This document shows, piece by piece, positions 47,371 through 61,109 of a DNA stretch of 64,000 bases; within the stretch, counting starts at the first letter, position 1, and each line of letters begins with the position of its first letter. The notes beneath the pieces were generated by a model. The model saw only the letters and a list, made by a program, of their open reading frames with translations. It searched no databases and was not told where the DNA came from. A program made the position numbers and the translations under genes. Where the stretch lies: contig CP141127.1 of assembly GCA_035236585.1 (NCBI GenBank), positions 74,815,495-74,879,494 of the forward strand, in the 5' to 3' direction. The DNA is from Warburgia ugandensis. Its lineage: Eukaryota > Streptophyta > Magnoliopsida > Canellales > Canellaceae.

Positions 47371-50349
47371 AGTGTCAAAATGTTATTGCATGATGAAAAT
47401 TTAATAATAGTTATAAGACATCACTAGACTAGTGTCAAAGTTACAAGTCATTCAACAAAAGCATAAAATTGGAACAAGGGCATGAATTAGGCTTTAAACA
47501 CTAAGATAATCTTTTCAATGGACAATTCATGGAACTATGTTATTGAAAAAATGCTAGAAAGAACACACCCTTGCAGTAGTGCATGTTGCTTGGGGGCGTG
47601 TTTTGGTGATTATAGAAGTGATTAAGTTGGAGTTTTAACAAATCGCTAATTTGTTGTTGATACATTAATGTCTACAATTTGGAAGCACTGGTTACACAGG
47701 GACTAAGTCATAATGCTCTTAATTTCTCCTTTGTGGATGTTTCCATTGGCTTGCTCTCACTTGATTTCTCTTATGTGAGTGCAAATGTGCCCCTTTCTCT
47801 AATGAGAAAAGAGTAAAGTTAACGAAATTTAAGTAACTTGTTGAAGTAGACAAGAGATCAAAATGCAATGATTTTTAATGCTTCTCCAGCTTCACATTTC
47901 CAACAGCCATGGATGTTCCTCTTTTTGGTGCCACATTAATTAAACACTTCTTTTGAATTTTTGTTTTGGTTGGAAAGCTAAAATATCTTTAAGCAATTTC
48001 TTTTAATTTGGCTGATATTAGAAGTAAAGGATGTTGCATGATTGCCCATGCTTTACAGTTCTCAATATAGTGCTAATCATCACTTGTGCCTTAATGGAAA
48101 ATTATCTTTACATTGTACTTTAATGGACGAGTCTTAGTTACCCTTTGGTTTGTGGAGGCTCTGTTGATGAATTTTCTAACCATATTCGACTCAATAGCAT
48201 ATTGAGTCAATATCAAGTCCACTCTCTGTATAATAAAACCAATTAATTTGGGCTAGATTTGAGCACAAGACCTATCAAACAACTATTTTAAAACTAACCA
48301 ATTCAATTGTGATTTATAATTGCAAGTAAAATGAAAATTATAAATTAATATAAGCATGAATTAGTAAAATTTTATTTCAAATCTCCTTCAAATACTTTTA
48401 GGTCACCCAGAAGTGGCTTCGAGTTGACACCACTTACTGGACTTTGGAATATGAGTTTTTGAGTTTATAAACAATGGTTCTAATTGCCCATTCAAAAGCA
48501 ACAAATCAAAAGCTTAGAATCTCCGGATAAGATTGAAATCGACCTATTAGTCATACATGGTAGGCCCCAATATTTAAACCAATTAGATATTAAACAAGTC
48601 ACCCTATTTGTCCCCCTTTTTCTTTGATTGCCCACTTGTATTTATGTGTGCATCCATCAAATAAAACTCCCTTATCTTTATCTAATATTTACAAGAAACT
48701 CCTTTCTTCTTCCCACCATTTATATTAGCCTGATCCACTAAATTAGAAATGTTATTCTATTTCATATAGTTTTTTCTTATCAATTTTCAAATAATTTTAA
48801 TTGTGCATGCTCAAAGTGGACTGATTGAAGTATACATGAGAACAGACATTTTTTCAGAATGGCATGGGAAAATGTCTCCCTGTAACTTATGAAATATGAT
48901 CAGTTTAATCATTTCAACCTCTTAAGCGTGCTAAATCTCAAACTTGCTATACTTCCGTAAGATGCCATGAAAATCTAGGACAAAGACTAGGAAGGTGATA
49001 ACAGAACTCCTCCTAGCCCCAAGTGTAAGGTTGTATACTTTCTTGACAAAGACCCAAACTCCTTGTTCCGCTCTGAAAAATGTTCCAACTTCAATGCCTA
49101 GCCATAGCTACAGGACTATTGCCAAAAAGCACCTATTGGGCGTATTTGGCCCTCCCTTTCCGCTAGATAGGCCATGCCCCAAAATCTCAGATCCTGACCT
49201 TTTGTCTATGGATTTTGCAAAATAAATGTCAAGGATCCTACCCTTTGTTTTCGTAAACGCAACATCCATCCGGTAACTCCTAAGATCAAATGCCAAGATC
49301 ATCCAATGAATGCATTTTTTGAGGATGGTCTTTCCAGAACAAGGAGCAAGACGATGAGGACACCACAGATGGTCCTACACTGATGAAGGAAACCACAGAA
49401 GATGATCAATCTCATCCCATCTATCTACCAGTCCTTGTAAAATTCTTTGAGGAAGGGCGTTGTGGTTCCTATTGAAAATTGCAAGTCATTATTTTTACAC
49501 GCCGTGACGGAATGATTATGATCACCTGTTCACAGTATAAGTGTGGTTTCATATTGTCGTTGTCGGCGAAAGTTGCAATTAGGTGTAAAGCCATATCTTT
49601 GAATTTTATTTATTTCAATGTAACTCGTCATACAATGACAGGGTGGAGCCAAAGCTTTTGTTGATCGGGATATCCTATGATATGATTGGAATATCCTTTA
49701 TCCAACCATCAACGGGGTCCACATTGAAGACCTCTTCATCTATCCGTTTATTTTGTAAAGTTTAGAATTGCTGCGTGGCAGGAACAACCACGTAATCAAT
49801 CGCCAAACAGTCAAAACCCCTATAATGGGCATTGGACCACCCATGTCTCCTAGGACTGTTCCTCTTTGTTGGCATGTGCCCCCCAGTGGGCAGAGAATCA
49901 CGTGAGACATAGCCTTTCTTTACACGTACTGCACATGATCAGGGGCCTAGCAAACGGTCCCAAGATGGAAAATGTGTTGGAGGGCTAAGAAGCGCCAAAT
50001 AAAACCCTTTGAAAGGAGGTTATACCTAATTCTTTGTCCATTCACTTGCTTCTGCCAAGGAGAGCAGAAAGCTCACAGCTAGAAGCTTTTATCCACTCTG
50101 ACCTTGATCAGGGGGTAATCAATTAGTTCAAGCTATCCTTGGGTCTTCTAATATCTGTATTGTTATATGACCACTGGTAGCAGAATATTGTGGTCCTGGT
50201 TAAGGATATAGCTTTCAGCCCCTTATCTCCGCGTTTAAGGTTTTAGGGCCTATTGGTTACCAGCATATTCATGATGACTCGCTCACTGAGGGATTGATCC
50301 ATATTACATGTGTAATATATACTGAATACTAAACCTACTTTAAGTGCAT

Positions 50350-50351
<2 letters not shown>

Positions 50352-50408
<57 letters not shown>

Positions 50409-50420
50409 AGAGAGAGAGAG
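50352..50420. repeat. (CT)n microsatellite with GA end
   Basis: About 26 CT dinucleotides to 50,404, then ACTGAGAGAGAGAGAG. The CT and GA halves can pair as a small hairpin. Confidence 0.95.
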
Positions 50421-50739
50421 GAGAAAAACTCTTTCCATATATTGTCTTGTTAGATTCTAAATCCAACTTGGCTCACGTAGTCATATTATATTTTCTTTTA
50501 TTCTTGTTTTAGAAATCTGCTTTATTTGAAAACTACAAAAGAAATAATGGGAGCACAAAGAAGAGAAGCAACCTATTCTTATAATTTCTAGTGTTAAAAT
50601 GACATCATGTGGGAGACGTTTTCCTAAATTCTCAAAGTCTCCTACAAGCATATAAAAGGACAAAAAAATTATTAGGGAGGCTATAGTCTTGAAAAGAAAT
50701 TGGTGATTAGGGTTCCAACAATCCTTTTCTTATAGTTTC

Positions 50740-52600
50740 GCAATAGACTAGTACACATCCCAATTCAAGGCTCAGGTTGAATATTCGAGTCCCTTTCAAA
50801 TGTAACCATGGGTAATAGTAGTTTATTTTGTAATCTATAGTTTATAATGAAATAAACATAGTTAACAACTATGGTTTATTTTACCCAAGTACCATATTTA
50901 TTAGATTTGTCTTAACTTAATGAGAGATTATAGATCTTCTTTTATAAAGTTATTTCATAAAAGGGATTTTATGGTTATTTGCAAGCACCCATGGATTTGA
51001 GTGCTATTGTTTATGGGTTTACCCACTTTAGGGTTCATTGTTTCATGGAATAAACATAGTAATTGATCATCTGTATATTTGACCTGGATCCATGCAAATC
51101 AAATTACTATTTAAAAAGAATTTTCTCATATGATACTAGTAGTATTTTGGTCTTATTCATGACACAACTTAGAGCTAAAGCCAAACTATGAAGACCCATC
51201 AACTTTGGTTCCTAGATGGGTTACGTGCAGTCAAAACATTAATCTTGTAGACTACTAGTCGAGCCCCTTCTCTTGGTGCATCAGGGTGACAGGGTCCGAT
51301 GATGGAGCCACACAAGTATGGGACCCATGTTAAATAAGTGTGTTGTGTGGCTATTGCTCATCCAGGATGCAACACTTAGTCCTGCTTCTTGTGTAGATTC
51401 TAATCCATTTACTGGGTTACAATCTTGATAAGTCGCACCATTATCCTCCTAGTTTCAAGCTAACCCCATGGGACATCTCATCCATATTAACGTCATTGGC
51501 TAGATCAAATCAAAGTGAAGACGAGACAACCACAACCCAAGCTATTCTAATATAAAACCCAATTGACGGTTGAGATCTCCAACAAAAATTGGCCATGCGA
51601 TTCAAGCGAAGGCTTGAGCAACGTGACTCTTAGAGTGGGGGCGGTCCTGCGAGGCCGGCTACTACACGTTTCGCCAAAAAGCCCCAGGGCTTCATTTAAT
51701 TTGATCACCACTTTCTGATGGATTGTCTACGTCTGATGAATGGGCTTATTAGATCTTTAGCCTGATGATCAAGCCAATTTGGATGATCTATGACCTTTAA
51801 TTTTAAGTATTCAAAGCAGAGTGACAAAATTTATATGTTAGTCGTAATTGTTGTAAATTCAAAGTAGAGCCTATTGAGTGGGAAGTCTATAAATTATATA
51901 TTTAATCATGCTTGATTAATTTCTTGAATAAATATTATATATTTTAAATATTTTTGGTATTTAGAAGAGACTATTATTATATTGTTTAAAGGAGTAGGAC
52001 ACATAAAGAAAAAAATTTAGCCCACATGTATTTCTTTTAGTAAAAAATGGTATATTGTTGCAATTTTCATGAGGACCTGCTCAAAATAGAAGACTTATAC
52101 AATGACATAACTGTAAAATTGGATTTGTTACAGAATTTTTAGAGAGCCCTTTCTAATAAAATTTAGTTTTTTAAAAAGTGTTTTTGTAGTTTCTATACCA
52201 TTCTTACATAATTTTGTAGGAGCCCTTCTGACAATTTTAAAAGGTTACTTTTTATATAATTTTAAATTTTGCTTTAAGGAATTGATTTGCAAATACATAA
52301 TAATTGTAGAGACCTTTTCTTGATAGGATCAATATATCTTTACTTTAAGAAAGGATCTCTGTGTTTAGGTACATTATTGTATCCATTATGCTACATTAGT
52401 TTGCATGATGCATTGATATATATTTTCTTTATTAAAATCATGCCAATTGTTTCACAATATTAGAGCTTTTTAAATGTACAAGAGTGACTTGCAAGTATTA
52501 AAACATCTATAATGATCCAAAATTTTGTAATCATTTGGTGATTAATGAAAAAGAATTTTTCCCAAATGTGAAAATTGTATTTTCAAAAACAAATAATTAG
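50740..52600. other. Intergenic, nothing recognised
   Basis: AT-rich sequence. No supported gene or repeat family. Confidence 0.45.
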
Positions 52601-52879
52601 ATATTGAGACCTCAATGGACGGATAGGTCTAGGAAAGAGCTTTCCAAGGCCCACATTATGGGCAAGCCAAGTTTTGAAAATTGATAATGCCACCCTCTCT
52701 CATTTGTTTTTTGCTTACATATACCAATGGAGCCCACACATAAGTTGTCAACCTTGACAACCGAGCTGCCTAATTTGGCCATCATACTCTCCATGCAAGA
52801 GACTATGGGCTTCCTTGGTAGGAGCTAGGGTTGGTGAGTGAAATCTGAAAGGGAAGAAAGAGAGGAAGGGAAGAACGAA

Positions 52880-52882
<3 letters not shown>

Positions 52883-52954
<72 letters not shown>
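52883..52954. repeat. (GA)n microsatellite
   Basis: About 36 uninterrupted GA dinucleotides. The Leu-Ser open frame on the other strand is an artefact of it. Confidence 0.95.
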
Positions 52955-52960
<6 letters not shown>

Positions 52961-53562
52961 AAAACGAAGGTAGGTAGTTCTTGGATTACCAAAGTTTAAA
53001 AGGGTTTTGCATTGGTCAGAAAGAGTGAAAAATGCAATTTTAGTTACCTTGTGAGATATTTTGGTTATGTAATTGAAATGCTTTGAAACTTAGCATGATG
53101 ATGCTTTTCATTTTGAAAGATGATAAGATGATGAGCATTGTTGTATATTGAAAGTCAAGGTATTTCATGATATATGCATGGCTTGCAATTGCTTCTATGT
53201 TATAAAATGTTCATGCTCTATTTTGGGAAGCATGTGTTTGGAATAGTGGATTTCATGGTGAAACACCATTGTTTTATATGTTTTTAGCTTCAAGAAAGCT
53301 AGAGGTGGATTGGGTAGCCGTGCTTCATCAATTTGGAAGCTCTAATGGTGAGCTTGAACCCATGTTTGAATGAATTAAAGGGGAAGAGATTTCTTCCCCT
53401 ATTTTGAAACAAAACTAAAAGAGAAGTCTTTCTCTTGGATTTTTGATGTTGAAAAACTTAAATCCCTAAGGGGATTAAGAAGCAAAATGTGTTCGTTTGA
53501 AATTGGGAGATGATCCACTTGGAAATTTGTAAACACCAAGCCAATAAGATGATCAATTGATT

Positions 53563-53859
53563 TGTGTTGTAGTCAAGTTGACGAAAGGAAGAAGACGATG
53601 GGTGATCAATTGACTGATCGATCAATCCACCATGAGTCCCTTCTCAGTTTCATCAATCAATTGATGGCCAAATGACTTCTCCTATAACCATCTTAGGTTT
53701 TATGCTCGATATGTGTTGTAGTCAAGTTGACGAAAGGAAGAAGATGATGGGTGATCAATTGACTGATCAATCAATCCACCATGAGTCCCTTCTCGGTTTC
53801 ATCAATCAATTGATGTCCAAATGACTTCTCCTATAACCATCTTAGGTTTTATGCTCGAT
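53563..53859. repeat. Two-copy 149-bp tandem duplication rich in ATCAATTGAT
   Basis: The segment from TGTGTTGTAGTCAAGTTGAC to TTTTATGCTCGAT occurs at 53,563 and 53,712 with about four differences. Each copy contains several palindromic pieces (TGATCAATTGA, GATCGATC, ATCAATTGAT). Further TGATCAAT words flank the duplication on both sides, from about 53,550 to 53,930. Confidence 0.92.
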
Positions 53860-54099
53860 TGATGGTTTCAAAAATTTTGAACTAATCAATCAAGTGCCTA
53901 TGTATTTTCTAGTTGATCAATCGATCGATGATTGACTAACTTTTTGACTCATTTTACATTAAAATGAGTGGGTTTCCAAATGGTTTTCAAATACAAATTT
54001 CTTAGGATTGTAAAGTGAACTACACTATTTTCTCTAGCAATGATTGAATTTTATCATCGAATGTTTTGCCATGCTCTGTGTTTTGATTGACTACCCATG

Positions 54100-54450
54100 T
54101 TTAGTACCTATTTGATAGAAAAGTAGAGGTGGTCAGTGTGAGAGTAGTAAGTCGTATAGGGTACATAGGTATCTGAGACTTCATGTTTTAGATAGGGGAT
54201 GATGATGAACCCTGATGGGAGCTATGCTAGGAGGTTGTATGAGTTGGACCCCAACCTCTAAATAAGACATGTTAGATACCCAACGCCGAAAGAGTGACAT
54301 CTTGACTATAGTGATCTTGACACCCTCTTGATGTTAGCTGTTGGCCCTGTGAGAGTGCAGTGGTGAGTCTATCTTAGGTATCAGTGAGTATGCAAATCCA
54401 TTGGGTTGTTTGTGAGCACAGTGTGGTCTCATATGTTTCGTGTTTATGCT
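54100..54450 (+). repeat. Old LTR-like fragment, opposite orientation to the main element
   Basis: Reverse-complemented, this stretch resembles the middle of the LTRs at 56,340-56,590 and 58,660-58,900. It has GAGGTTGGGGTCCAACTC followed by CCTAGCATAGCTCCCA, where the LTR has GAGGCTGGGTGGCCAACCC and CTCGGCATAGCACCCA. The LTR would therefore be in + orientation here. Its ends were not found; they may lie anywhere in about 52,600-55,500. Confidence 0.4.
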
Positions 54451-55506
54451 TCGAGAGAGCAAGATGACAGCTTGGAAGAAAAACTTGTTATTTAATTGCT
54501 AGATGAGTATTCATGACCTGTTTGGGAGATGATGCTAGTGTGTGTTTGGATTACTATGGCACAAGAGTATAGGAATTGTGACTTTAACATTGTACCACTT
54601 TAATGAGATCTGATGCATCTTATTTTACTTGAACAATCAAATTATGATTATTCTGCTGTGTAGATAGAGACATTGAGATGCATGGTGTATGAACATTATT
54701 GAATAATTGTAATGCATTATATGGTGTAGGAACCCAATTCTTAAATTCCAGTTCATATAATTTATGAGTTATTTTTGAATGAAATGCAAATTTGGATTTT
54801 TTGTGTTTTAAGTTCTATGAAATTGACTTTATGAAGGAAACCTAGGTAACCTTTGAAACCTCATCATTCACCAACATAATGTCATCTAACAACTGTCAAT
54901 TTCAAATTCTGTTAGTGGGGCCCACCTAGTAAAATTACTAAAATACCCCTTCACTTGCAAAATACCTAACTTTTTCATCCAAACTATGCTGAAAAATTGG
55001 AGTAGTTAGATATAGTACAACTAATAAGAAGTTAGTTTTGTAAGATTTTATACAAATGAAAATGTGTTTATAAAACCATATGAGCATGTATGTATGAGAT
55101 GCATGTTGTGATGTCATAGATTTCAGTTTCATAGTCCTAGCACTAACTGCTAAGCATATTCATATACTCATCCTATGAAAAACAATGCAGATCAATTCAA
55201 AAAGACCAAGAATGAGGAAGAAATGTGAGACACAGGATGTTTTGAGATTTATTTCTTTGGGTTCATTTGATGACTATGAATGTATTTATGCACAAAGTGT
55301 TAAACTCTATTCTTTTAGCCGATCCACTGTAAATGGGTTGTACTTGAGACAACTTGGGAATGCTTTTTCAAATGAAATGGGCTTTGATGGGACTCAAATA
55401 TGAGTTTTGTATTTACCCATGTGCAAGTTAAGGATGGTTAACACTTGGGCATTTTGGAAAACAATTTCAATGAAAAAGGTTCTTCTACATGATTTGCTTT
55501 ATAAAT

Positions 55507-58500
55507 TGTGACAACCTGAGTTTTTAGGATGCATCTTCTATAAAACATAGCGAGATCAATCTCTATTTTAAAACACTTTGTGCTAAAGAATGTAGAGAAA
55601 ATTTTCCTTTTTAAGTAAAATTTTTTGTATAAAAATCCCGAGCGTCATTAACAGATCAAGGTGAATAATGCATAAGGCCATGACACTTTTTGACAAAATA
55701 TATAAATGAATAACTACTAACCCCAAGATTGTTAATCACATCCCAAGTCACAAATAAGAACTTATAACCAAATTTACATCAATTACAAAAAGGGTTACTA
55801 TGAACCTTACCTGTGCTTTCTTGATCGTAGCCCTAACGTTCTTTGGTGTCCCTTCTAGTTGTACTCTGTTTTAGCTAAAAAATAATGGATTGGGTTGAGT
55901 ATTTATCATACTCAGTAGGTAACCTGACACTACCCTTTTTGAAAACACAGCAATGCATCATACAAAGTTCAAAGGGTTTGCATGTAAGACATCGGAAATG
56001 CTTAATTTGAAATAGGTGCGCATATGTATGCATAAAATGTAAGCAATGCCATCTATTGAAATTCTTTATTTAACTTCAGTATGCAATACTAACAGTATGT
56101 CTAATTTCAGAAAGTTGAAATCAATAGAATTCAATATATCCTTGTCATGAGATCTCAACAATACGTCAAATCAATGCGTCGTATATAATGATCAAGAAAT
56201 ACTTAAAATAGTCTTCATATGAGGCAAATGATAGCATTATAAAGTAACATGCACAGGGTCTCAATTCAACTGGTCATGAGTACTCGTTTATGACCATTTT
56301 AATGCTATATGCATATCAATATCATTGAAATCATAAGGTCACTACGCTCACGACCAGAACTCCTCTGGATCGCATGTCTCCGATATCTAGAGACCAGTCC
56401 TCCATAGCCTCCATGATGACTATGGATATGTCCCCAAAAGGGTGCTGTGAACACCTCTAGTGGTCGTCCTTGTTTACCACAGCAGTCAGAGAAGGGATAA
56501 TGCTGTTTTTGGTAGCAATACCATCCACCTTTTTAGTGGCAGAGGCCGAGAGGCTAAACCCATACCCCTCAGCATAGTGCCCACTAGGCTCAATAGCCCA
56601 AAAACATACGTAGTCCAAATCTCAAATCAACATAAATTATGCAATTTATGTATTTGTTTTCAAAGTATGCGAGTATTGCATAAAATCTACTCATGCTGGT
56701 ACCTTATTCAATGTCATGAATCCGTAACTCGTATAAAAACATTATTTCCCAACAGCATTCTTAATTCAATGCAAGATTTTCAAATACATAAATCATGGAA
56801 GCAAGTCCCGTATACTTGTATAAGAATAGCATGGTTTAAAACACATACTAAATACAGTAATAAAAACAGGTAACTTAATTAGAGTTTGGGATACATTTTG
56901 AAAACAGAGTAGTATCAGACTACTTACCTCGAGGGTCATTACTTAGCTCATGCCTGTCTTCAATTTGAGCCCTAGATTACCTTGGTGAAGTCCTGAATGT
57001 CATTCAAACATAAGATCCAAACATTATTTCTAGGTTCATAGGGCAAAGGTTAGTTCTATATGATTTGTCGATTTCTAGGGGTCACTCTATGACATTCTTG
57101 GGTTGATCTTAGTCTAAGAATGTCCTAAGGCCTCTCTTAGATCAAATTATGAGGTTTGATTGCGGTTGATCTCATGGATTTATGAGATCGCTATGACTTT
57201 TAGGCTATAGTTACCTAAATTAGTCTCTTGATCCTAAATTTTATTATATAATTAGGTCCGCGTCAAAATTACGGACACAACAGTTCTTTCAGATTGCCAA
57301 TCAGAGTTATATAGCATTCATAATTGCTTTTTTTTTTTTGTAAAGTCACTAACGAACCAAAATCACCCATTTTGGGCCAGCGGTCACACGCTATAGCATG
57401 CCCACACGCGATGCATGCACAGGGACCGCCCCAGGGAGCACGTCTTGCGTGTGTGTCACGCGGTGCATCCCCATGACATTCTGTTTCGACAGGTTTCCTC
57501 TGAACCCGTCTTCTCCGGTTTTCCTTTAGCATTTTCCCTAGCCAAGAAAAGCCCAGATCCGCGTGGATTTGGACCAGAAAGAAGGGAAATGAGAGAAGGA
57601 AAGGGTGGGGCACGTCACACCTGTGCATACCTGGAATGCGCCATCTACAACGGGTTTCAGCCCGTCTGGTTCGTTCTGAAAATTTGGCAATTTTCAACCA
57701 AAAATGAACCAAATTTGGTCGGGATCTGGGGGAAAAGGAAGAGGAAAGATAGAGGAATAGGATGGGGAGAAGGATGTACCTGGGAACCTGCTGTGGAGCC
57801 GTTGCACGCTTGGAATGTTTGCTCAAAACCCTCCTTGCCAAAGACGATAGTGAATCGGATTTGAGCCGGGAATACTATGATGGAGAAGGGGGAGTGTGGA
57901 AAATTTATAGGAGAGGAAAGGCGGTGCCATCCTATGGTGGTGCCGCCATCCTTTCCGCCATATTGTGACGACCCGGGTTTTCCCATGCATTTTTAAATGA
58001 AAAATCTAAATTCCTAAGGTGGGATCCCAATTTGAAAAACAGTGCAATGCAGTGAAAAAATCTTTTAGTTTTAAACTCATTTTGAAACCCCCGAGTGTCA
58101 TTTGCTTTCACAACAACTAGAGTAGTTTTTAAAAAACTTCATAAATGTTTTTACCCAGGTCTATCCAGTCACAACACACAGCCCAACTGTAAATAAATAC
58201 ATATACATGTCCAAAGGGTAGAGAGTTTACTCACCTATATAGTTGTCTCCTTTGTTTATTCACTTGCTCGTAGCACTAATATGGATGTCCTCTACTCTTG
58301 GATGGAATTATCCTGAAAAATCTTGAGGATTGGGTGAGTATATACTATACTCAGTAGAAGTTTATCACTACTAGTTTTATAATGCATGCGATGTTTTAAA
58401 ATCATATGCTCTTTCCAAAACATGTGCATGTCTGAATACTCAAGTTCAATATCGATATCAAAATCCATTGTCAAACTGAAATACTAACGACTTAAAGGAT

Positions 58501-61075
58501 CACATAATCCAAAATCGAAAGTATCATATACATATATATATAATAATATGCATAAGATGCTTCATTGAATCCAACTCATGGATATCTATCATGGTATGGT
58601 CGACCAACCTTATATTATGCCATATGCAATGCACATAAATCCACGAAACCATAGGGTCCCACTATGCCCACGACCTCATTGCTGTATGGTCCCTGGGTAC
58701 CTAGGGACACAGGATCATATACCTCCACGGGGCATATGACACTTCGACCCAGTGCTGTGACACCAGTGGTAGCCCCCTGTACCACATGCAGTCGAAGTAA
58801 GGACATGCCCTTTTTGGGCGTGGTACCCATCCCACATAGTGGTAGAGGCTGGGTGGCCAACCCACACCCCTCGGCATAGCACCCACGAGCTTACTAGCCC
58901 AAATCATGTACGATCAAATAAGCCAAAAACCTCTTTTCAAAACCTGTCCTCTTTGGGTCCCTCACAACTGCCTGGCCTAGGCACTCCAGCATCTTTTGAC
59001 AACCCTCAAGGACATGCAATCTTTGCAAGAACTTAATGCTCATAAATCATGCAATGTATGCAATAGTTTGCAAAACATATCTATGCATAATGTATATACA
59101 AAACATGTTTATGCATAAAGCATTTGTCACATGCATGCTGAATTAAATCATGCTAACAAGTCATATACTTAAAATATGTATTTGCAACACAATCATAGTT
59201 CTTTTAAAAGAATCTAGTAGCGATAGAGCACCTACCTGACTAGGTCGCGTTAACCCTTTTGTCCTCGTACGCTCCTGAACATGGTTTGGGGACTCAAGGT
59301 TAGTTTAGCCTATCTTTTATGGGTTTAGAGTAGTTGGGTCTTATTACTTAGGCATTAGGGGTCCATCCCTATGCCTATGGGTGTCCTAAGGTCTTAATTG
59401 GGCCTTGGTATCATTAGTTTTCCAAAGGTCTAGTGGCCACGCGCTACCATTCTATTCTAAAGGTTATGCCCACCTTTGATTGGGCCTTGATCAGGGATTT
59501 TATAGTTTGGATGTGTCTGTGTCGTTGACACGGACACAACGCCTTTTGTGGCGCCTCAATCGGAGCTCTAGATCTCAAGTTATAAGCATTTTAGTGTCGC
59601 ACATACATAGGGTCTCAAGAATGAAAAGTCGGAATGCTAGGGCGCTGCGCATCTGCGTCGTGTGCCCCGGCTTCCTTAAGAAACGAGAAAATGGCGTATC
59701 ATTAGCATGCTGTGCGTCTGTGGCATACGCCTCAGCGGGCGCGTCTGCAAACGCGCTGAACTTCCCGCCCGTCTCTCTCTTTTGCGGGGGCGTCCTTGGA
59801 CGTGCCCGTTTGGTTTTTCAAACGGAAACGACGTGGGACGTTCCGACTGGAACGTCCTGTTCGTTGGGGAACTGGGGCATCCTCAGGACACTGTGGTTCG
59901 ACCCTGTCGAACCAGTGCGGCTCAGGGAACGTCCCTAGGTCCTTAGTGGCTCTCCCGTGCTCCATTTTGCATGGTTTTTCATGCAAAAACCTAGGGAAAT
60001 TGATCCTAGGACTACTGTGAAGACGGGTTTTGAGGGATCTTGTGCATACCGGGCTCGTTGCTGGGTTTTTCTCCGCGTTTTCCCCTCTAGGTTGCTCCTC
60101 CTCAACAGGTTTTCTTCAACATTTTGGGCTGCCATTAGAGGCACCCAAGAGCTCTATTTATAGAGCTATGAGAGGGTTCTGGAGGGGGCTCTCACCGCCT
60201 TTGAATGGCAGTGGAGAAACCTCCAGAATGGTGGTGATTTCCCCTCCAATCACCGCCATTCTAGAACTCTCTAGGAGGTGGAAGATGAAGGGTGCCCGTA
60301 TCGAAATGGGTCCCTGTATTTTGCAGTTAAATCCGTTTTTGTAAAAATTATAATTTTGCCCCTAAACTTCAAAGGGCCATAACTTGCTCATTTTAACTCC
60401 GTTTTGGGTGATTTTGATCTTGTTGTATTCCTTTTTCTGAGACGCATCTAATGGTACCATTTTTAGTACCAAGTTTTCAGATTCAGTCAAGGTAAATAGT
60501 GAAATGACCAAAATGCCCTTATCTTCAAAACTGAACTTTTCATGGGATTTTAATATTACAAAAATTGGGGTCATTACACTATGATGGATAAGGGGGAGTG
60601 TGGAAAATTTATAGGAGAGGAAAGGCGGTGCCGTCCTATGGTGGTGCCGCCATCCTTTCTAGCACAGCCCTACAGAGGCGGTTCTGGAAGGATGGAGAAT
60701 GGCGGTGGTTGGAGGAGGAAGAAGAGGGGGGTGCCGTTATCAAAATGACCTCCTGTGTTTTTGGGTCCTGCTTGTTTTATACTCAAATTACATATATGCC
60801 CTCAATCTTCAAACGCCTATAACTTCTTCATACGAGCTCCGTTTTCGGTGTTCTTGAGGTGTTGGATTTCATTTTGAGTGTAGAATCTAATGACACTGAT
60901 TTTCTTCACAAATTCCTATGTTTTCTATTTTAATTAAGATAAAACATCTAACCACCTATTAAGACCATTAAACATATATTCATTCCCAAAATAGACAAGT
61001 TACCATATCGTTGGCAAATAGCAAGCATCATGGTTGTTCTTTATACAAAATATCTTCAAAATTTGAGTCATTACA
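55507..61075 (-). repeat. 3' LTR of Tekay-like retrotransposon, interrupted by another LTR
   Basis: On the + strand the LTR starts TGTGACAACCTGAG at 55,507 and ends GAGTCATTACA at 61,075, just outside a polypurine tract (CCTTTAAGGGGGTAAT on the - strand). Removing the nested LTR leaves about 2.95 kb, long for an LTR but usual for the Tekay/Del lineage. It is in the same orientation as the pol remnants to the right, so this is the 3' LTR. The 5' LTR lies beyond the window. Confidence 0.8.
57964..60578 (-). mobile_element. Nested LTR (solo or truncated) of a related family
   Basis: A second LTR, 2,615 bp, runs from TGTGACGACCCGGG at 57,964 to GGGGTCATTACA at 60,578. It has the same layout as the host LTR: a GGATTGGGTGAGTATATACTA block, a GAGGCTGGGTGGCC block and a late CGCC(A/T)TT-rich block. 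No internal coding region of its own is present, so it behaves as a solo LTR. Instead of a 5-bp target duplication, it is flanked by 81-bp direct repeats (57,875-57,955 and 60,579-60,659; two mismatches). Confidence 0.75.
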
Positions 61076-61109
61076 TTATTACCCCCTTAAAGGAATTTCA
61101 TCCTTGAAA

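Larger units (their letters stand above)
46540..50735. repeat. Diverged dispersed direct repeat pair
   Basis: Segments at about 46,540-46,860 and 50,445-50,735 share order and short strings: a CTAGATT/TTAGATT start, CATATTAT-like text, TGACATCATG(C/T)(A/G)GGAGAC, TTTTCCTAAA, and a GAAA...TTAGGGTT end. They are direct repeats about 3.9 kb apart. They could be remnants of LTRs or of an unknown repeat family. Nothing between them has recognisable coding sequence. Confidence 0.35.

Noticed and set aside
52748-52960. Leu-Ser-rich open frame
   Set aside because: Direct translation of a CT dinucleotide repeat.
57269-57864. Two overlapping open frames of 190 and 149 codons on opposite strands
   Set aside because: They lie inside the LTR of the chromovirus, in its GC-richer part, and overlap each other. 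No known domain; random openness.
59480-60344. Several long open frames on both strands
   Set aside because: All lie within the nested LTR and read in conflicting frames with no motif. GC-rich LTR sequence explains the length.
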